This document shows positions 31,028 through 43,765 of a stretch of DNA of 64,000 nt, in pieces (position 1 is the first letter of the stretch; every line of letters begins with the position of its first letter). A program made the translations under genes and the position numbers. This DNA comes from Punica granatum (taxonomy: Eukaryota > Streptophyta > Magnoliopsida > Myrtales > Lythraceae): positions 23,850,199 to 23,914,198 of the forward strand of contig NC_045127.1 in the NCBI RefSeq assembly GCF_007655135.1. Reading direction: 5' to 3'. The notes beneath the pieces are model-generated. The model made no database searches and had not been told where the DNA came from. It saw only the letters and a list, made by a program, of their open reading frames with translations.

Positions 31028-33990
31028 CCCTGCAAGCTGAATGGGGAGTTCTCCACGTGAAATTTGGATTGAATATCAGCAAAGCGGGATGAAGATAAAC
31101 CTTTTGTGAGTCGATCAATTAGCTGATCGGTGGAGTTGATAAAACGAAGAAGAAATTGTTTGCGCATGAATCTCTCACGCATAAAATGATAATTAATCTC
31201 AATGTGTGCTTAATTTTGGCATGAAAGATGAGATTCTATGTAAGATAAATCGCTAAAAATTGTCACACTAAAGAGTGGGAAGGTTATGTTGCGAGATTCC
31301 CAGTTTTTGAAGCAGAGACTGTAACCATAAGATCTCAGCAGTGGCGTTGGCAAGACTTTTGTATTTAGACTCAATACTGGATCGAGCTATGGTCCGTTGT
31401 TTTTTGGAGCCCTAATGGCTTGCTTAAACCCGTATAGAGAACAACGGAGTCTGCAAACATGATCAGGACGAGAGGGATCAACAAAACTAGGAGGCTGTGC
31501 CATAAAGACTTCTTTAGTGAGATGTCCATGAATAAATGCATTCTTCACATCCAGCTATCATATCGACCACTGAGAGGAGACAACAATAGACAAAACTGTC
31601 AGAATAGTGACTGGCTTGATGACTAGACTGAAAATCTCTAAACAATCAATCCCTTCTTGCTGATTGAAATCCTTTGCTACTAGGTGAAATTTATATTGAT
31701 TAATGCTGCCATCGACCTTCTGCTTGATATAGTAGACCCACTTGCAGCCAACTACAATCTGAGATGGATATGGCTGAACTAGATTTCAAGTATTATTATA
31801 GAGCAAGGCCATATATTCCCTGTGCATCGCTGCTCGCCAGTGATGATGTTTGCAAGCCTAAGCAAATGTCTGTGGTTCCTGCATATCAGCAGACACAGTA
31901 ACGGCTGCAAGATGACAAGAAATAGTAAAATGAGGAGGAGGCAAAGTCCCATCCTTAGATCGCGTCACCATCCTATGGGTGTTCTTTGTAGCTGGCATGG
32001 CATCAGTATCTGAAGCACCCTCATACAAAGGCCTCAAACCATGTGGACTGGTCATGAATCTCAGGAGCGAGAGCTATATGGTTAGGAGGTGTAGTGGTGA
32101 AGTCATAGGACCCAAAGGGTTGTGAAATGGATGGTGGAACTGGAATATGAGTAGAAAGATTAGATGAAGAAGGAAGAGGTGTACCAGGAGCGCATGCAAA
32201 ACCTGAAGAGAGCCCTTTCCACTTCCATCGAGATAGGCACACCTGTCCTAAATGGAAAGCAAAACTCATCAAAAACAACCTAAGTGGATATAAAGACACG
32301 ACTAGTAAAAAGGTTAAGACATCGATACCCTTGATAGTGATAAGGGTATCTAAGGAAAACATAGGGCTGAGACTGACGTTCTAACTTATGCCGAGTGTAA
32401 GGATGCAAGTACGGATAGTAGAGACACCTAAACACTCGTAAGTTAGAGTAATCAGGTTTTTGACCATGAAGAATCTCATATGAGGACTTGAAATTGATGG
32501 ATTTTGTAGGTAGCCTATTGAGAAGATATAAAGTTGTTTCAAAGGCTTAATCCTAGAAATTTGTAAGAGTGGAAAAATGAAAAAGTAGTGTCAAACCCAT
32601 GTTAACGATATGGCGGTGTTTACGCTCAGCCGAACCATTCTATTGGAGAACATGAGGACAGGAGATTCAATGGAAAATTCCATTGTTCTACAGTTCAGCC
32701 TGAAAATCTGCATAGAGTAAATCCTTAGCACCATCTAACTGAAAGTATTTGATTTGTGTCCATAAGGGTTCTCAACTTGAAGGCGAAACGCGCGAAACAC
32801 ATGAAGTACATCAGGTCGAGATTTTAGGACATAAAACCAGGAGAATTTACTATAATCATCAAGAAAATGAATATAATAATGATGACCAGTATGAGAGGTA
32901 TCCGGTATAGGACCCCAAATGTCGGTATGAACATTCTCAAATAGAGAGGTTGTTTATTGAGAGTTGGTGGAAAAGATGCATTTATTATTTTTCCTTGTTG
33001 ACATGCAGAACATACAATATCAACATGATCATTATTAAGAAAACAAGAAGAATTCAATGCACGATGAACTATTGGAAAAGATGAATGACCAAGGCGTTGA
33101 TGCCATAGGATAATATAACGGGAAATGGAAAGATGAGCCTAAGGACTGCCGGTGTGCCTGCCTCTCGGGTGGAAATAGTAGAGGCCATTCTTAACTAGGC
33201 CACGCATAATCTTTTGGCGAGTATGAAGATTGTGCGAAAGAAAACAATCTGGGTGAAGCTTAAAAAAACATTTATTATCCTTGGCAAACTTGGAAATAGA
33301 GATAAGATTTTTGGAAATATACGGTGCATACAAAATATGATTCAAGTGCAAAGGACGTTACGACGATCTAATGGTGGAGAAACCAAATGCTAGAACCAGG
33401 AGTGCTTTACCATCACATATGAAAACATTATTCGAAATTGGGGTATCATCACGAAGATTAAGAGTGGATAAATCGGACGTCACATGATGAGTTGCACCTA
33501 AGTCCATATACCAGCCGGGTTCATGGAGTCCCGAAGAGGAACCATGGGTCAGATGCGCCTAAGCCCCAAAATCTTGGTAAAACAGTGTTGTATGACTAGG
33601 GCGGTTGTACATTTGACAAAGAACCACAGATCTGGGCCCAAAATATGGAGCTGGGCCAAGGGAAGTGCTACCAAACGAAGCTGGGACGCAAGTAGCATGG
33701 ACATGTATGTTGGGCCTGTTGGAGAAAAGCTTAGCAAGGAGGCATGGGTCACATGCTTGACCCGCGTATACTTGACCCAGATTGAAGTAAACAACCAATT
33801 GGAAAGTTTGATTCTTCTGCCTGTCCGACCCGAGAACATCTCCTTGTCCACTCGAAATCTGATTAAGGTAGTTTCCACTTGTGCGCACCCGAATTTTAAT
33901 CTCGTAGGGGCACACGTGCGCGCACCTATGCAACGCGGCTTGGGAGTGTCCATCTTCCCGGAGACGCGCGACGGACGCATGTGAGAAGGA
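31028..33990 (-). pseudogene. Copia gag C-term, protease, integrase, partial RT, RNase H
   Basis: Pieces can be followed in order on minus: a degenerate zinc knuckle (Cys and His partly replaced) near 33600; a protease site GWYMDLGATHHVT near 33510 (DLG instead of DS/TG); pre-integrase with CSACQQGK near 33000; integrase core HYYIHFLDDYSKFSW near 32870; the conserved hinge VVFDEFCFPF near 32260; RT N-part with VAKDFNQQEGIDC and [12 protein letters not shown] (31560-31760); then RNase H end with [12 protein letters not shown] near 31350. Many stops and shifts occur. The RT segment with the YVDD box is missing near 31400-31425. Confidence 0.75.
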
Positions 33991-35999
33991 GTCGCCACTT
34001 GCCATTTTACGACCCAAAGGTTAAGGGTCGGCAAGTTACCCAGGTCTAGGGGTACGGGGTACACCTAATTGCTAAGGCCTATGGTCTGTGAAACCCGAGG
34101 TTTCGAATTCGGGGGTTCTGTTACATGCAAGCCTATATCTCGCATACCCTATCGGTACTCTAACTTGTCTAGGCTTGCCATTTTAATTTACTTACCGCTT
34201 AATTAAGTTCCTCTCATCTTACGCGTTTTGACACCATAAATTAGAAGAAACACTCCAACCGTCCACTCTCCAACCGGGATTCTTACATGAATAAATGTAC
34301 AACATAAATCCTTACATTGTCCTCTCGAATAAATAAAATACAAATTACAACTGAATCCCGGTCGGTTCGCGTTCGGTTATTATTCCACTTGTGCTTACCG
34401 TGTGGTTTGAAAAGACTGGAATTGAAGTTAAGACGATCGCTCAGTGTTAGGGGGATTGGACCCTGTGGTCTACAATTGGGGCGTTGGACCCCCTATGAAT
34501 CGTGCCCTAAAGGATCAGGCTCGATTCGCATAACAAACAAGTGCAATAATGTAACAAGCGGATTCAAATAAACAAAATATGGGGTTTTGTTATTGTCGAA
34601 TTTACGTGAATTAACCAATTATTAACCGAGGTATCTTGCATGCAAATCCTACCTTAAAGCAGATAAAGTGGGTACAAGGTGTGAATCGATCAAGGATCGC
34701 CTCCGGAAGGTATTTCGCATTCGACATTATTTTCCGAGGACTTGACAGACGTGACGTTTGTAGTCAGGTCTTGTATTTGTGAGTTACTTTTAGGATTGTT
34801 CTATGTTGTGACACTGTGGTTGTTACAGGTTATTACAGAACATGGATTCCACTCGTAAACCCTAGAACCTAGTGCCTAACCCACTATTGCCCGTTTTTGT
34901 CTTAACCAAGTACACAATTAGTCCGGTATTTGTATTTTGAGCCAATCCACCCGAACTAACTACCCGAGACTATGCTAGAATAACAAAAACTCATTGGTCG
35001 GATAGAGCGGGCTATGCAGATGAACTTGCGCCTAGACAAGTAGCCCATCTCTACCCTGATACTATAGTGTTTATGTTATTCTAACCCTAGGGGTATCGCT
35101 AAGTTGCAAATAGACGATTTTGCCCTTGAGGTGAAAATTATTTTCGGAAAAGAGAGATTACGCGGTGCGTGCCACCTCGGCCTGTGACCAGCGCTAACCG
35201 ATCCCCTGGATCTTCCGGGGTTGTTAAGAACCCTGAAAAGCCAAAAGATCGGTTCATCTATCCGGAAGTGATCTAAGAAGAACTTGCACATTCCGACCTG
35301 AGTTTCCTGAAATCAGGTGAGGCCTCGAGTCAAGACGCGCAAGTCCCCCCTAGACATCCATGTCACATCAAACCACGTGTCTTGGTTTTTATAAAATTTT
35401 GCAAGTTTTGAGAAGGGCACTAACGCATGTTTGCAACCTATCAATGCGAGTTACCGGTTTATTACCAATTCGTGCAAAATTATTAGGGCCAAGTGAGTTA
35501 ATAAATCGCATGAACGTCCCAATTACTCCATTAGTGGAATTATTGATTAAATTAATTAATATTTTGCCAAATGCTGTAAATATGCGGGTTTCAGACCGTC
35601 GAGCCGATCATTGATGGACCATCCGATGCGAATCCTAATTCCCGACCACCTTGGGATTTAAAAATTAATTTTTAGGTCGAGTTTGCATGATTAAACCGAT
35701 TCGTGTGAGGTTTCGATTAAAATGAGAAAATAAAGTGTTTAAAACACGGATTAAGAGCATATTATCACGTCAAGCACGACAAACATACATATTCTACACA
35801 ATCGGTGCCGCCATGATCATGATAAACACATACAAACATACACAAACATAATATTAATGGAATCGATAAAATGACACCGACTCATGAAAGCGAAATATCA
35901 TGCAAAGAGCACGTATTATCATGTTATATGCATAAAATTACAGAAACAAAAAATATTTAAATGGGGCACAGACGTTGTTAGTCGGGGATCCAAGTAAGA

Positions 36000-36560
36000 A
36001 AGGGTTGAGTATCTTTAGAAAATGTCCGGGGACTGATTTGAATAATTTTAAAAGAACAGGGACTGATTTAAAAATTCGGGTAAAGGTTCAGGGGACTGAT
36101 TTGAAAATTCTGGAAAAATTGGGGACTGTGTAGGAATTACTGAAAATGTCCCAAGACTTGTTTGAAACGAATTTGAAAATTCGGACTGATCTGAAAAGTG
36201 AAAAAATGCCCCAGAGACTGAACTGAAACAACATAAAAAGTTCCCGGAACTGGTTTAGAAATCCTGAAAAATTCAGGGACTGATTGGAAAATGCTGTAAA
36301 TGGCTGGGAGTCGGCTGAAACGAATTTTAAAATTCGGGGCAGATCTGAAAAAGGCGGAAAATAGCCCCAGGACTGAACTGAAACAACTTGAAAAGTTCTT
36401 TGGAGTTGTTGAAATATTCTGGAAAATTCAAGGACTGATGGGAAAATGATAAAAATGACTAGGACTTGACTGAAACGAATTTTAAAATTCGGGCAGATCT
36501 GAAAAAAATAAAAATGCATCCTCAGGACTGAAATGAAACAAAATAGAAAGTTCGTAAAAT
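36000..36560. repeat. Degenerate minisatellite inside the nested LTR
   Basis: Repeats of 'ggggactgatttgaaaattc', 'ctgaaaaattcagggactg' and variants, in units of roughly 50-110 bp. This is noncoding and diverged. Confidence 0.6.
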
Positions 36561-37506
36561 CGAGTTCGGGATAAATCCGATCGCCCACGCAACCCAATAA
36601 TGCTCATTTCAAATCATATCCATTCAAGCAATAATATTCAAAACGGAGCCCTAAGCATGCCACTAAGTTGGGAATTTACCTAGTTCGGGAAGTTGATGGG
36701 TGATTCTGTAAATAAAAAAAAATGTTGGACGAGTTGGGCCGGACGGACTGGGCCGAGATTCAGTGGGGGTGGACTGGACCGAGTGGGCCGAATGGGTTGT
36801 TGCTGGGCCGAGCGAATGGGTTGCGAACTGGGTTGGACTGGGCCGACGCGAGCTGGGCCGACTGAGCTACCACTGGACCGGGCTGGGCTGCCGCAGAGAT
36901 CTGGACTAGACCACTGGGTTGCTGGGCCGGACTGCTACCTGTGCTGGCCTAGAGAGGAGAAATTGACCGGGTTAGCAAAAAACGAAACAAAGGGAGAAGA
37001 AGGGAGGCGGTTCGTGGCGGTCGTGATGGCTAAACGCGGCGGCTTCCGACTTCCAAGGACTCCCGGCGTCCCGCCGGAGGTGGCTCGCGCGCCGGAGGGG
37101 CCCAGCTTATCTCGTCAGCACCTGGAACCGACTAGGAGTCGGCGTGAAGTCGCGTCCGCGACTCAATACCCTGGGCCGAAGGAGTTATGGAGGAGTTGAG
37201 GGACATGTTCGTCTGCGAGCTGGGGGGTTCGAGTTCGAGCTGCTGGTTTTTTTTGGGAGGACTGGGCGAGCTCCGTGAGTGTGTGAGCTGAGGATGTTTC
37301 GGGACCTTCGAGCTGGGGGTTCCCCGGAGCCGTGAGCTGTGGGTCTCTCCTCTTCTTCAAAACCAAGAGACAGAGAGAGATAGAGGATCCGAAAAAAATA
37401 AATCGAGCTCCCGTCCTTGAAAACTCGAGCTGAGCCTTTTTTCTGAGAGAATCCGCGAGCGAAAGGCCCCGAACCCTCGATTGAGCTGCCGGTTTTTGTT
37501 TGAAAA

Positions 37507-37509
<3 letters not shown>

Positions 37510-37542
<33 letters not shown>
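37510..37542. repeat. (GA)n microsatellite
   Basis: About 16 uninterrupted GA units in the nested LTR. They generate spurious Ser-Leu and Arg-Glu reading frames on the two strands. Confidence 0.9.
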
Positions 37543-37546
<4 letters not shown>

Positions 37547-38149
37547 CGTGCACGAAATCCGTTGGCGTGTGCAGAGAAGTTGGCGTGTGCAGAGGTTAGC
37601 GTGTGGTAGGCTCGGGTCAGGAGGAGCGGCAGCGGTCACGGGCTCGGTCGTCCCTGCAAGGAGGAAGAAAAAAAAAGAAAAGAAAACTGAGAGGAAAGGA
37701 GGAAGAAGAAGAACAAGAATGTGGGGGTATAGAGTCAACGGTCAGAAGTTGTCTGACTTTTGACCGGTTTTGACTTTTTTTTTTTTGAATTCGACGCGCG
37801 TACAAAATTGAAAATTCCGTCTTCTTGATCGGACGTCGGAAAAATGATTCGAGACTGCCATCGTGCTCAGAAAAATTCGTTGATCGATATTATGCAATAA
37901 AATTATTTTTAATCTCGAATTTTGTTTCGAATTTTGAAAATTGATGTCGATGTATGCGAAATTCGAAAACGTCCCAAATAGTATTATTTTTAAAAAATCA
38001 TAAAATTGGTGTTAAATTAGGAAAATGTCCTATTTCTACAAAGTTGTGAATACACGACTAATTAATTGGAAATACTTCCCTCACGGGTGGCAAAAATGAC
38101 GATTTTGCCCTCCTGGAGTCAGGGACCAAAATTGGGTGCTGACACCACT

Positions 38150-39025
38150 GATATTGCTCGACCATTCACCGGAGAAGCTTTTGTCAGAGCTGCACTTGCC
38201 CTTCCCTTTTCCTCCTTTGTCGTTTCCTTTGCCACTTCCATTTCTGTGGCCTTCTTAATTACTACGGTCACTAGCATAAAGGATTTCAGTTGGAGCTAAA
38301 CCAAGAATTCTTGAGATAAGGGCTGGAGAAGGTGCGGCTGACTATGGGTTTTAAGCTGCAGCATAGAGACGCCTCTCCTCATGGCCAACCAGAAGAGACT
38401 GAAGCTCATTAGTGCTCATTGTAAGCATTTGTTCCGACTGGGTAAGCACAATCGGTTCCCAATTGGGACCAAGACCCATGTAGATACATGGATTGATTTC
38501 AGCAAGTGTCTTCGACTTCCCTATTTGAGCATATCACAAGGCTTGCTCCTTCACTAAGCTGATGAATTCAGCCATTAATTTATCTCCCTTCTTTAGGTCT
38601 TGCCACTGTTGATCGAGAAGATCTTCTTGCGCTGCAGTTTGGGTGAGGAATGAAGTAAATAGAGACGTCCATGTTTCACGAGATGTCTTAATAGAGAGAA
38701 TTCTCACCCCGATTTCCTCAATGACTGCCAGTATTACACAAGTAAGGGCAAAGTTATCCCTTGACTGCCAATTGAGATAATCGGGATTAGGCGTGGTTAC
38801 TCCATCTGTTCCAGTGATTGTCTTGCTCGATGCCATGACTCTGCATTCGACATAGTCGAGCAATCCATAAGTAATAAGCAATTGAGTCATTACTCCTTTC
38901 CAATATAGATAGTTCCTGCCGTTGAGCTTGACATGTATAGTTGGAAAGGATGAGGGAAGGACAGTGGAGATCGAAGAAGAAGGAAGAAGAATAGTGAGGG
39001 TTGAGGAGGATGAGCTATCAGCCAT
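38150..39025 (-). pseudogene. Copia gag (UBN2-type), interrupted
   Basis: ATG 39025 opens 163 codons ending in TGA at 38534-38536. A gag N-terminal motif is visible (VKLNGRNYLYWKGVM, then TSRETWTSL). The frame goes on past the stop with a second stop pair near 38345-38355, then a Gly/Lys-rich piece cut by the nested LTR at 38149. Gag forms the virus-like particle of the element. Confidence 0.75.
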
Positions 39026-39099
39026 TGGTGCCGAGAAGGAAGCAAATAGGTGAGTCAGGGGATGAGCGGAAGCGAGCTAACCAATTGAATCCTCATTGA

Positions 39100-39232
39100 T
39101 GAGGTGAGTATATTCAATTATATAGGCATTGTACATGACTATCAAAGGAAAGTACATAAATGTGTATTAATACATGCCTAAAGTACAACAAGTATAAATG
39201 GAAATCTATGATTTCGTATCATCCTCTATTAC
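39100..39232 (-). repeat. 5' LTR of the minus-strand copia element
   Basis: Direct repeat of 30893-31025. Gag starts 75 nt inside it. Differences between the two LTRs are few, so insertion was not ancient despite the decayed genes. Confidence 0.75.
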
Positions 39233-40840
39233 TTTCTACGTAATTTTTTTTTCTAAATTAATGATATCATTTGATTGTAGAAAAATCTATGTATATATAA
39301 ATAATTGGTCATCAAGTAGATCCCAAGCTGAAATTATACAAATATATTTACATGGAAGTCTCTCAATGAAGGGAAAACTGTAACCAACGTGATGCCCGCA
39401 AAAGATCTCTTCTTAATGTTTGTAGGGCAAACCGGTCAGTTTATATATATATATAGGGGATATATATATATGGATCTGTAAAGGTTCATTGATATTATAT
39501 TGCAATTACAAATGACTCAAAAAAATAAAAATCAATTAGATATATATCTTTTTTTATGAATAACTATTAGAAATAGTTAATAAAGTTATTGATAACCTAT
39601 CTTTAAATGTTACCAAAAATCAATTCAAGAAAATTTTAAATTCACTTGAGAGTGAGTTATTGCACAAATAAGGCATTAAGTTCTATACTCTGCAATTAGA
39701 AATAGATTTAAAGCACAATTAAAATTCAACTAGAAGAGGCCAACAAAAGTTATTAAAGATTGGCCACAAAAAAAAAGGGGGCATCCTTCAAGATTACGAA
39801 AAACATTTAACTCAAGAAGAATCTATATGATGCTATGAAGTATGAAGAGATTACTTCCCTAAAAATATAAATTGAAAGAACATTTTTCCATCGTTTCCAA
39901 ATTAAAGTATCTAACCAAGCTCAACCAATAAAATTGAAAGAAGATGGTGTAGTGCATATTTACCGGGTCAAATGGAACATATTTACACAATTAGAAACTA
40001 GCGGAAATTAAAACAGGATCTTAAGTGGCTGTCGAGGGCCTGCACCGCCTCCTCTTCCTTCCGTTTGGATTTTTTTTAAAAATAATAATTTGTTAGAAAA
40101 ACTCATTTTTTAAAAATGATGAACATGTCACATGCTTTTATTGGCTTGAAAATTCACATAAGCCTTTTGTCTATGAAAAATAGATGGTTGGATTAAAATG
40201 GCAACAAAGAGAAAGATTTAGGACCAGATGACAAAAGAATTTAGAACGATTTTGACAAAAACGTCAATATTGACGAACAAAAAGATGTCTATTTTTCCTT
40301 ACCCAAAAAAAAGATGTCTATTTTTCCTTACCCAAATAAAAGATGTCTATTTTTTTCCTTAAGAAAATGAAAAACTAGTAAAAAAGTAACATTTTTTACT
40401 CTACCGAACATATGGAACCGTCGAACTCGAGCGGTCTAGTCAAAAGAGATTGACAACGGTGTCTCAGTCAGTTAATCGCGATTTAAAACTGTGACCGTTA
40501 GTTTGTCAAATAAAAAGAAACAAAACACAAGTTTGTCTTGTCATTTAGTTAGTACATTACCGTAACTTTAAAAAAATAATATTTGATTTTAAAGTTATTT
40601 TTTAACTCTACACCACTATACTTCACTTATTTTTAATTCAATAACATAATTATTACTTTTTTCTTTTTCTTTAATTTTTTAATCATTTAATTCAATTTTT
40701 AATACTAAATTCTCTCAATTATACACTATTTTTACTATTTTTTCTTATAATTTATCAACATAATCATTATAAGTCAATTAAATATATATATATATATAGT
40801 TAGAATAGAGTTGAGAATCTAATCTCAGACAACCTTTTAT
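39233..40840. other. Intergenic AT-rich DNA, no gene recognised
   Basis: Contains poly-A/T tracts and a short tandem of 'aaaagatgtctatttttccttaccc' (three diverged copies, about 40280-40358). No coding region or RNA gene was seen. Confidence 0.55.
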
Positions 40841-40841
40841 A

Positions 40842-41073
40842 CTGCATTTGGTTTCATGGTAGGATTTTAAAATTAGATTTTTATTTTGAAAAAGAGTGGT
40901 ATAAATAGGACCTGCCCTTTGACTTTGTATGAGTTATGCTGTTTTGTTGTGAAAAAAAGTGGCATAAATGGGGCTCACTCTTTGACTTTGTATGAGTTAT
41001 TTTGTTTTGTAGTGGGTAAAGTTAAGTTAAAATTGTGATTTTAAAATTGCATCCTTACAAACCAAACAAGGCC
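40842..41073. mobile_element. MITE with internal 63-bp tandem repeat
   Basis: Ends form an imperfect TIR: left ctgcatttggtttcatggtaggattttaaaat, right the inverse of attttaaaattgcatccttacaaaccaaacaag. Inside are two copies of a 63-bp unit starting agtggtataaa (40895) and agtggcataaa (40958). Non-coding. The superfamily is uncertain; hAT or PIF/Harbinger are both possible. Confidence 0.5.
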
Positions 41074-41559
41074 TTAGTTTATTAGTTCTAAACTTTTCAA
41101 GGGGGAAAACAAACAGAAGAAACTATTTTTTTTTGGCTGAAAACAGAAGAAACTAATATTAAACCAGAGAGAGAAAGAGGGATTGTGTTGTGTTGTGAGT
41201 AATATTGAGTGGGTATTACTCATTCACTTGAATGTGTAACACCTAATAAAAATGCTTAAAAGTAAAATTTTCACCCCATAAATTTTCACTTACAAATATT
41301 TTTATTAATTTTTATTTATTTAAAGTGAATGAATAATACTCATTAAATATATATATATTTTTTTTTTCAGAATTCGGAAGCTTAGTGCTTTGTTGATTTT
41401 TGGGCAAATGTGAGAGAGAAAGGGAGAAGAAAGAGAGGGAGTCGTCCCCAGCAAGTTTGCATTTTCACCCACTTCATAACATTTAATTTGTAGCCCCAGC
41501 AACTGATTTGATTTGATAAAAAAATATATAAATAACAAATTTTCTGCAACCCATCCATG

Positions 41560-42279
41560 TTCAATTTCGCTTTTCTTGGTGCCTCACCTCACCTCTCTTT
41601 GTATCAAGAGGAAGGAACAAGAGCATCATCTCTTCTCTCGTCCATTCATCGTCTCTGTGCAGTTTTCTTAGCTCGGCACAACAACATCAACAGGTGGGTT
41701 CTTCCCTACTTCTACTACTCCCTCCCTCCCTCCCTCCCTCCCTTTATCTCTTTGCTTTCTTCATCTCTCCACCTCCACTGCATGTACCCGTTCTCCTGAT
41801 GATGAAAGCTCCGTTTTCCTTTCCCCCCATTGCACTTTTCCCTTATCACCATTGGTGTTCTGAGGCTCTTCCTTTGCCGCATTCCCTTTACTTTTAATCT
41901 GGGGTTTGGATATGCAGTTCTGAAGTTCGTTTCCTCATAGAAAAATCAGAACTTGGAACTTGATTCTTGTGCGGAGCTCCTTTTTCTATCTTCTTCATTT
42001 TTCCCTGCTGCTTCATTGTTGATGGGCCTGCAGATTTTGGTGTTAATATATTAATTATAGGGTTAGTGGATTCATCCTGTTCATGTGTTGTTGATTTCTG
42101 ATTTTATTGACCTGGTTCCTGAAAAATCCGCAAAAATCAGTTTTTTTTTTCCAATGACATTGCCATTATTTGGGTGATGCATGTCCTGATTCAATTTTAT
42201 TTCCTTTGATTTTGCAGAGATTAGCTGTTTGTTCTCTGGCGGTTCCTTATAAGGGTCTCTTGAGGCCTTTGAGGTTAGT
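41560..42279 (+). other. 5' UTR and UTR intron of the FLZ gene
   Basis: A UTR exon probably ends at 41693 (caacag|gtgggt) and resumes at 42218 (ttttgcag|agatt), giving a 524-bp intron in the 5' UTR that starts with a (CCCT)n tract at 41720-41747. A leading UTR intron is common in plant regulatory genes and can raise expression. Confidence 0.5.
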
Positions 42280-43765
42280 ATGCTGAAGAAGAGGACCGGC
42301 TTAATGCAGAAAGACCAACAGATGTGTCCGATTACGGTCTATGGTTCTTCTGCTTTCGGGCATGCCCACAAAAAGAGCTCCGTTTTCAGTCTCCCTCGAC
42401 TTTTTGTAGGATTAAACCCCAAAAGCTTACCAGATTACTACGATTATTCAGCTGACAGCCCCACCTCTCCTCTAGATTTTCGGGTCTTCTCAAACCCCAT
42501 TAGGTCACCCAGATCTCCCCGCGAGAAGATCTGGGACTGCGATAAAGTCGGGTTGAGCATCATTGATTCTCTTGGTGACAATGGTCAAAGGTTTTCCCGT
42601 GGAAAAGTTCTCGAGCCATCAGATGTCAAGAACATTATTCTTGGGCCGCAGTTGAGTATTACGGGTCCAAATTTTGGGAACAACTCTCGATCATTTGGCT
42701 CTCTTGATGAAGGCGGAAAGTTTTTTCCACCCAGGAGAACTTTCGGATGGTCAAATGGCAAACACCTCCTCAATAGTCCAAAAGTTGATACCCATTTTCA
42801 ATCATATGTGGACCCGAGATCCCTTCCCAAAAATTTTGCCTTCCCCCATACCAATTCCAAGTCTCCCCTTCGAAAGGGAAGCTCCAATGTAGTTTTTGAA
42901 ATTGGGGACTCCCTGACTGATTCCAAATCCTCAATTAAACCCCGACCATGTTCTGTGAACTCTACTCAATCGGCTCTAGAAAGTCCCAAACTTGATAGCT
43001 TCTCTTGCACTTTTCCGAGTTCAGTGAGTGAGATGGAACTCTCTGAGGACTATACGTGCGTCACAGTTCATGGTCCCAACCCAAAGACAACTCACATCTA
43101 TGCTGACTTCATATTGGAATGCGAGTCTGGTGATTCAAGCTATGGTTCTCTCCCTAGCAAGAAGGGACAATCTGACGTGGTACTGCCTCCTGTGAATAAG
43201 AACTTGGACACTTCAGCTCCGTATCCCTCCAAAGACTTCCTGAGCTTCTGCAATATGTGCAAGAAGGCATTGGCAGCTGGCAAAGATATCTATATCTACA
43301 GGTTCAAAATAACTCCCGCATTCCTGGGAGAATTTATATTTGTTTCAACACTTTGCTATTTGCTCTAGTCTTGATTTTTTGGCTCTAATGTTTCGGTGAG
43401 ATGCCATTGTTGATGCATTGTAGAGGGTAAAATGGGAATTCAAGATGATATCTGCCTGGCCTATATGCAAGTGCAGTCCTCAGCTCAAAATAAATTGCCT
43501 GAAGGACGACCTTATAAAGAAAGAAATTTACGGCTTACAGTTTTTAACTATCTGTGCACGTTTCTAGTAGATGAGAAATCTATTGTAGTTTTCGGCTCTG
43601 AAAATTGGCTGACAGGGAGTTTGCTCAAATCAATGCAGAGGTGAGAGAGCATTCTGCAGCTTGGAGTGTCGATCCAGAGCGATTGTGATCGATGAAGAAG
43701 AGGACGACTTGCTTGTGCCAGGAAACAGTCTAGAGTTCTCCGAAGCTGACATCTTGGAAACTTAA
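42280..43765 (+). CDS. FCS-like zinc finger (FLZ, DUF581) protein
   Basis: Two coding exons, 42280-43301 and 43639-43765, with intron 43302-43638 (AG|GT...CAG). The product is about 382 aa. The FLZ domain spans the splice: FCNMCKKALAAGKDIYIYR in exon 1 and GERAFCSLECRS in exon 2, giving the C-x2-C-x17-C-x3-C motif. The long N-terminal part is Ser/Pro-rich and disordered (SPTSPLDFRVFSNP), with a conserved FLZ8/FLZ10-like block around LSIIDSL and the GPNPKTTHIY motif. FLZ proteins are plant-specific adaptors of the SnRK1 energy-sensing kinase. The gene appears intact. If the intron is kept, translation stops at 43366-43368, before the second Cys pair. Confidence 0.88.

Larger units (their letters stand above)
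34000..38144. mobile_element. Probable solo LTR (about 4.1 kb) nested in copia gag
   Basis: The segment starts TG and ends CA on either strand and is flanked by CCACT at 33995-33999 and 38145-38149, a 5-bp duplication. On minus it starts TGTCAGCACCCAATTTTGG, a start familiar from long-LTR Ty3/gypsy (Tat/Ogre or LARD) elements. It contains no coding domain. The sequence outside the left end reads TGGCGACTCC on minus, which resembles a primer site of such elements, so a truncated LTR plus primer site is the alternative to a solo LTR. Confidence 0.55.
30893..39233 (-). mobile_element. Ty1/copia element (short-LTR type), decayed, with nested LTR
   Basis: Short LTR-like direct repeats at 30893-31025 and 39100-39232 flank gag (right) and pol (left) on the minus strand. 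A purine-rich gcaggggag abuts the 3' LTR. A 4.1-kb LTR is inserted into gag. The short LTRs and gag type suggest the Ale/Retrofit lineage. No matching target duplication was found. Confidence 0.75.

Noticed and set aside
33985..33999. TGGCGACTCC on minus as proof of an intact long-LTR element
   Set aside because: No internal coding region follows; gag/protease remnants of the copia element resume nearby, and the 5-bp duplication fits a solo LTR equally well or better.
36693..37199. Open frame of 168 codons rich in Gly/Trp/Arg
   Set aside because: It is produced by repeated tgggccg words inside the nested LTR; no domain and no plausible gene structure.
37163..37763. Long overlapping frames on both strands around a (GA)n tract
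   Set aside because: Ser-Leu and Arg-Glu runs come from the microsatellite; overlapping open frames on both strands indicate low complexity, not genes.
30893..39233. Search for a copia target-site duplication
   Set aside because: Flanks (taatgagg and ttctacg) do not match; none can be claimed.
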